Below, piece after piece: positions 63,409 through 64,000 of a stretch of DNA of 64,000 nucleotides. A model generated the notes under the pieces. It was given only the letters and a program-made list of their open reading frames with translations. It ran no database searches and was not told where the DNA came from. Source of the DNA: Diplonema papillatum. Its lineage: Eukaryota; Euglenozoa; Diplonemea; Diplonemida; Diplonemidae. Made by a program: the position numbers and the translations under genes. Numbering within the stretch: position 1 is the first letter of the stretch; each line of letters begins with the position of its first letter. The DNA is taken from the NCBI GenBank assembly GCA_030068145.1, contig JAPJBO010000289.1, positions 124,001-188,000 of the forward strand, given 5' to 3'.

Positions 63409-64000
63409 ACATTGACCATCGACATGAGTACGGTAACCGACCCTTCAACAAGTTTTATCCGACTTTGCCAAATGTGAACGAGTTGTCATGAGAAGTGTAT
63501 GTCTACGGATAATTAAGCAAGAGCCTGGAGACAAAGCGTCAGAATGGGCCACCTGGCTGAATTTCTATTTGCAAAAGGGAGTAAACTGATTGGTGAGAAG
63601 GGATTGTCCTAGAGGAAGAAAATTTTAGTTTGAAAGGGAAATAAAAGGTCCACAAGGAAAACAAAGCAAGCAAATAAACGAAGTCGTCAGACATCAGAAC
63701 GACGTATATCGTCGACCGCACAAAAAAGAAGACGGTAGCGGTAATAGTATCGGGCATACCCGCGCGTCGATACATGGTGCGCAAGCCGATCAGTGGTTGG
63801 TTGACATACCAAGACAGCATGTGGGGGCTCCCTGTCAACCGCCTCCTGCTGGAATATCTAATCTGGCCTTCTCTTCCCCGTTCTCATTAAAAAGCGTCTT
63901 CTCCCCTTTCCCCCAACTCCCCCTTCTTTTGAGTACCTAATAGACGCGAGTGTATTTCGTTGTGACACCAGCCATTGCCGTACACCTGCTGCAAGCATGA
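62879..64000. other. Spacer, no gene seen
   Basis: CTA/ACT microsatellites (62929-62945, 63158-63180), T-run 63188-63206, A-run of ~39 (63369-63407), and the dispersed word GACATCAGAACGACGTATAT at 63687-63706. No gene recognised. Confidence 0.55.

Noticed and set aside
63135..63491. Plus and minus ORFs with poly-Lys/poly-Phe
   Set aside because: They cross A- and T-runs and a CTA microsatellite; no other coding sign.

Overview
The window is nuclear DNA from a eukaryote, most likely a single-celled protist or alga. The evidence is single genes with GC-rich third codon positions separated by long repeat-filled spacers, a gene split by a GT-AG intron, eukaryote-specific proteins (an OST3/OST6 oligosaccharyltransferase subunit, a ubiquitin-specific protease), and fragments of eukaryotic small-subunit rRNA. 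The lineage cannot be fixed from the sequence alone.

Layout. 1-6952: two head-to-tail copies (minus strand) of a tyrosine-recombinase retrotransposon, separated by a nearly pure 2.2-kb TAG repeat. 7225-8007: a large inverted repeat, then a truncated copy of a small TIR element (MITE-A). 8049-8689: last exon of a coiled-coil protein. 10806-11028: an SSU rRNA fragment. 11424-12953: an OB-fold/CCCH/SAM-methyltransferase gene, followed by its own decayed partial copy. 14263-15645: a ubiquitin-specific protease, also followed by a broken copy of its 3' half. 17028-17679: a recombinase-like gene split by MITE-A with a 4-bp target duplication. 22734-27478: an OST3/OST6 gene whose 3.4-kb intron holds about 2.35 kb of a 43/44-bp satellite with an inverted block, plus an SSU rRNA fragment next to the acceptor. 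29815-30156: a small, possibly myristoylated protein followed by a decayed copy. 32497-33243: an unrecognised exon. 33724-34773: nitronate monooxygenase, with a deleted copy before it and a 3' copy after it. 39219-39815: an unrecognised 198-aa protein. From about 39.8 to 55 kb I see no convincing protein gene; this part is rich in long homopolymer runs and short dispersed repeats. 53949-54558: two MITEs. 55127-57985: an apparently intact DNA transposon with TIRs of about 355 bp and a 632-aa transposase. 58137-60627: recombinase and reverse-transcriptase debris and tRNA-like pol III boxes. 60.6-64 kb: dispersed repeats.

The host genes do not form an operon or pathway; they are independent housekeeping genes (ER N-glycosylation, ubiquitin removal, RNA modification, nitronate oxidation). 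The clearest genome-level pattern is that four of the host genes lie beside truncated copies of themselves, and that several repeat families, including one tail motif with more than a dozen copies, are spread through the spacers.
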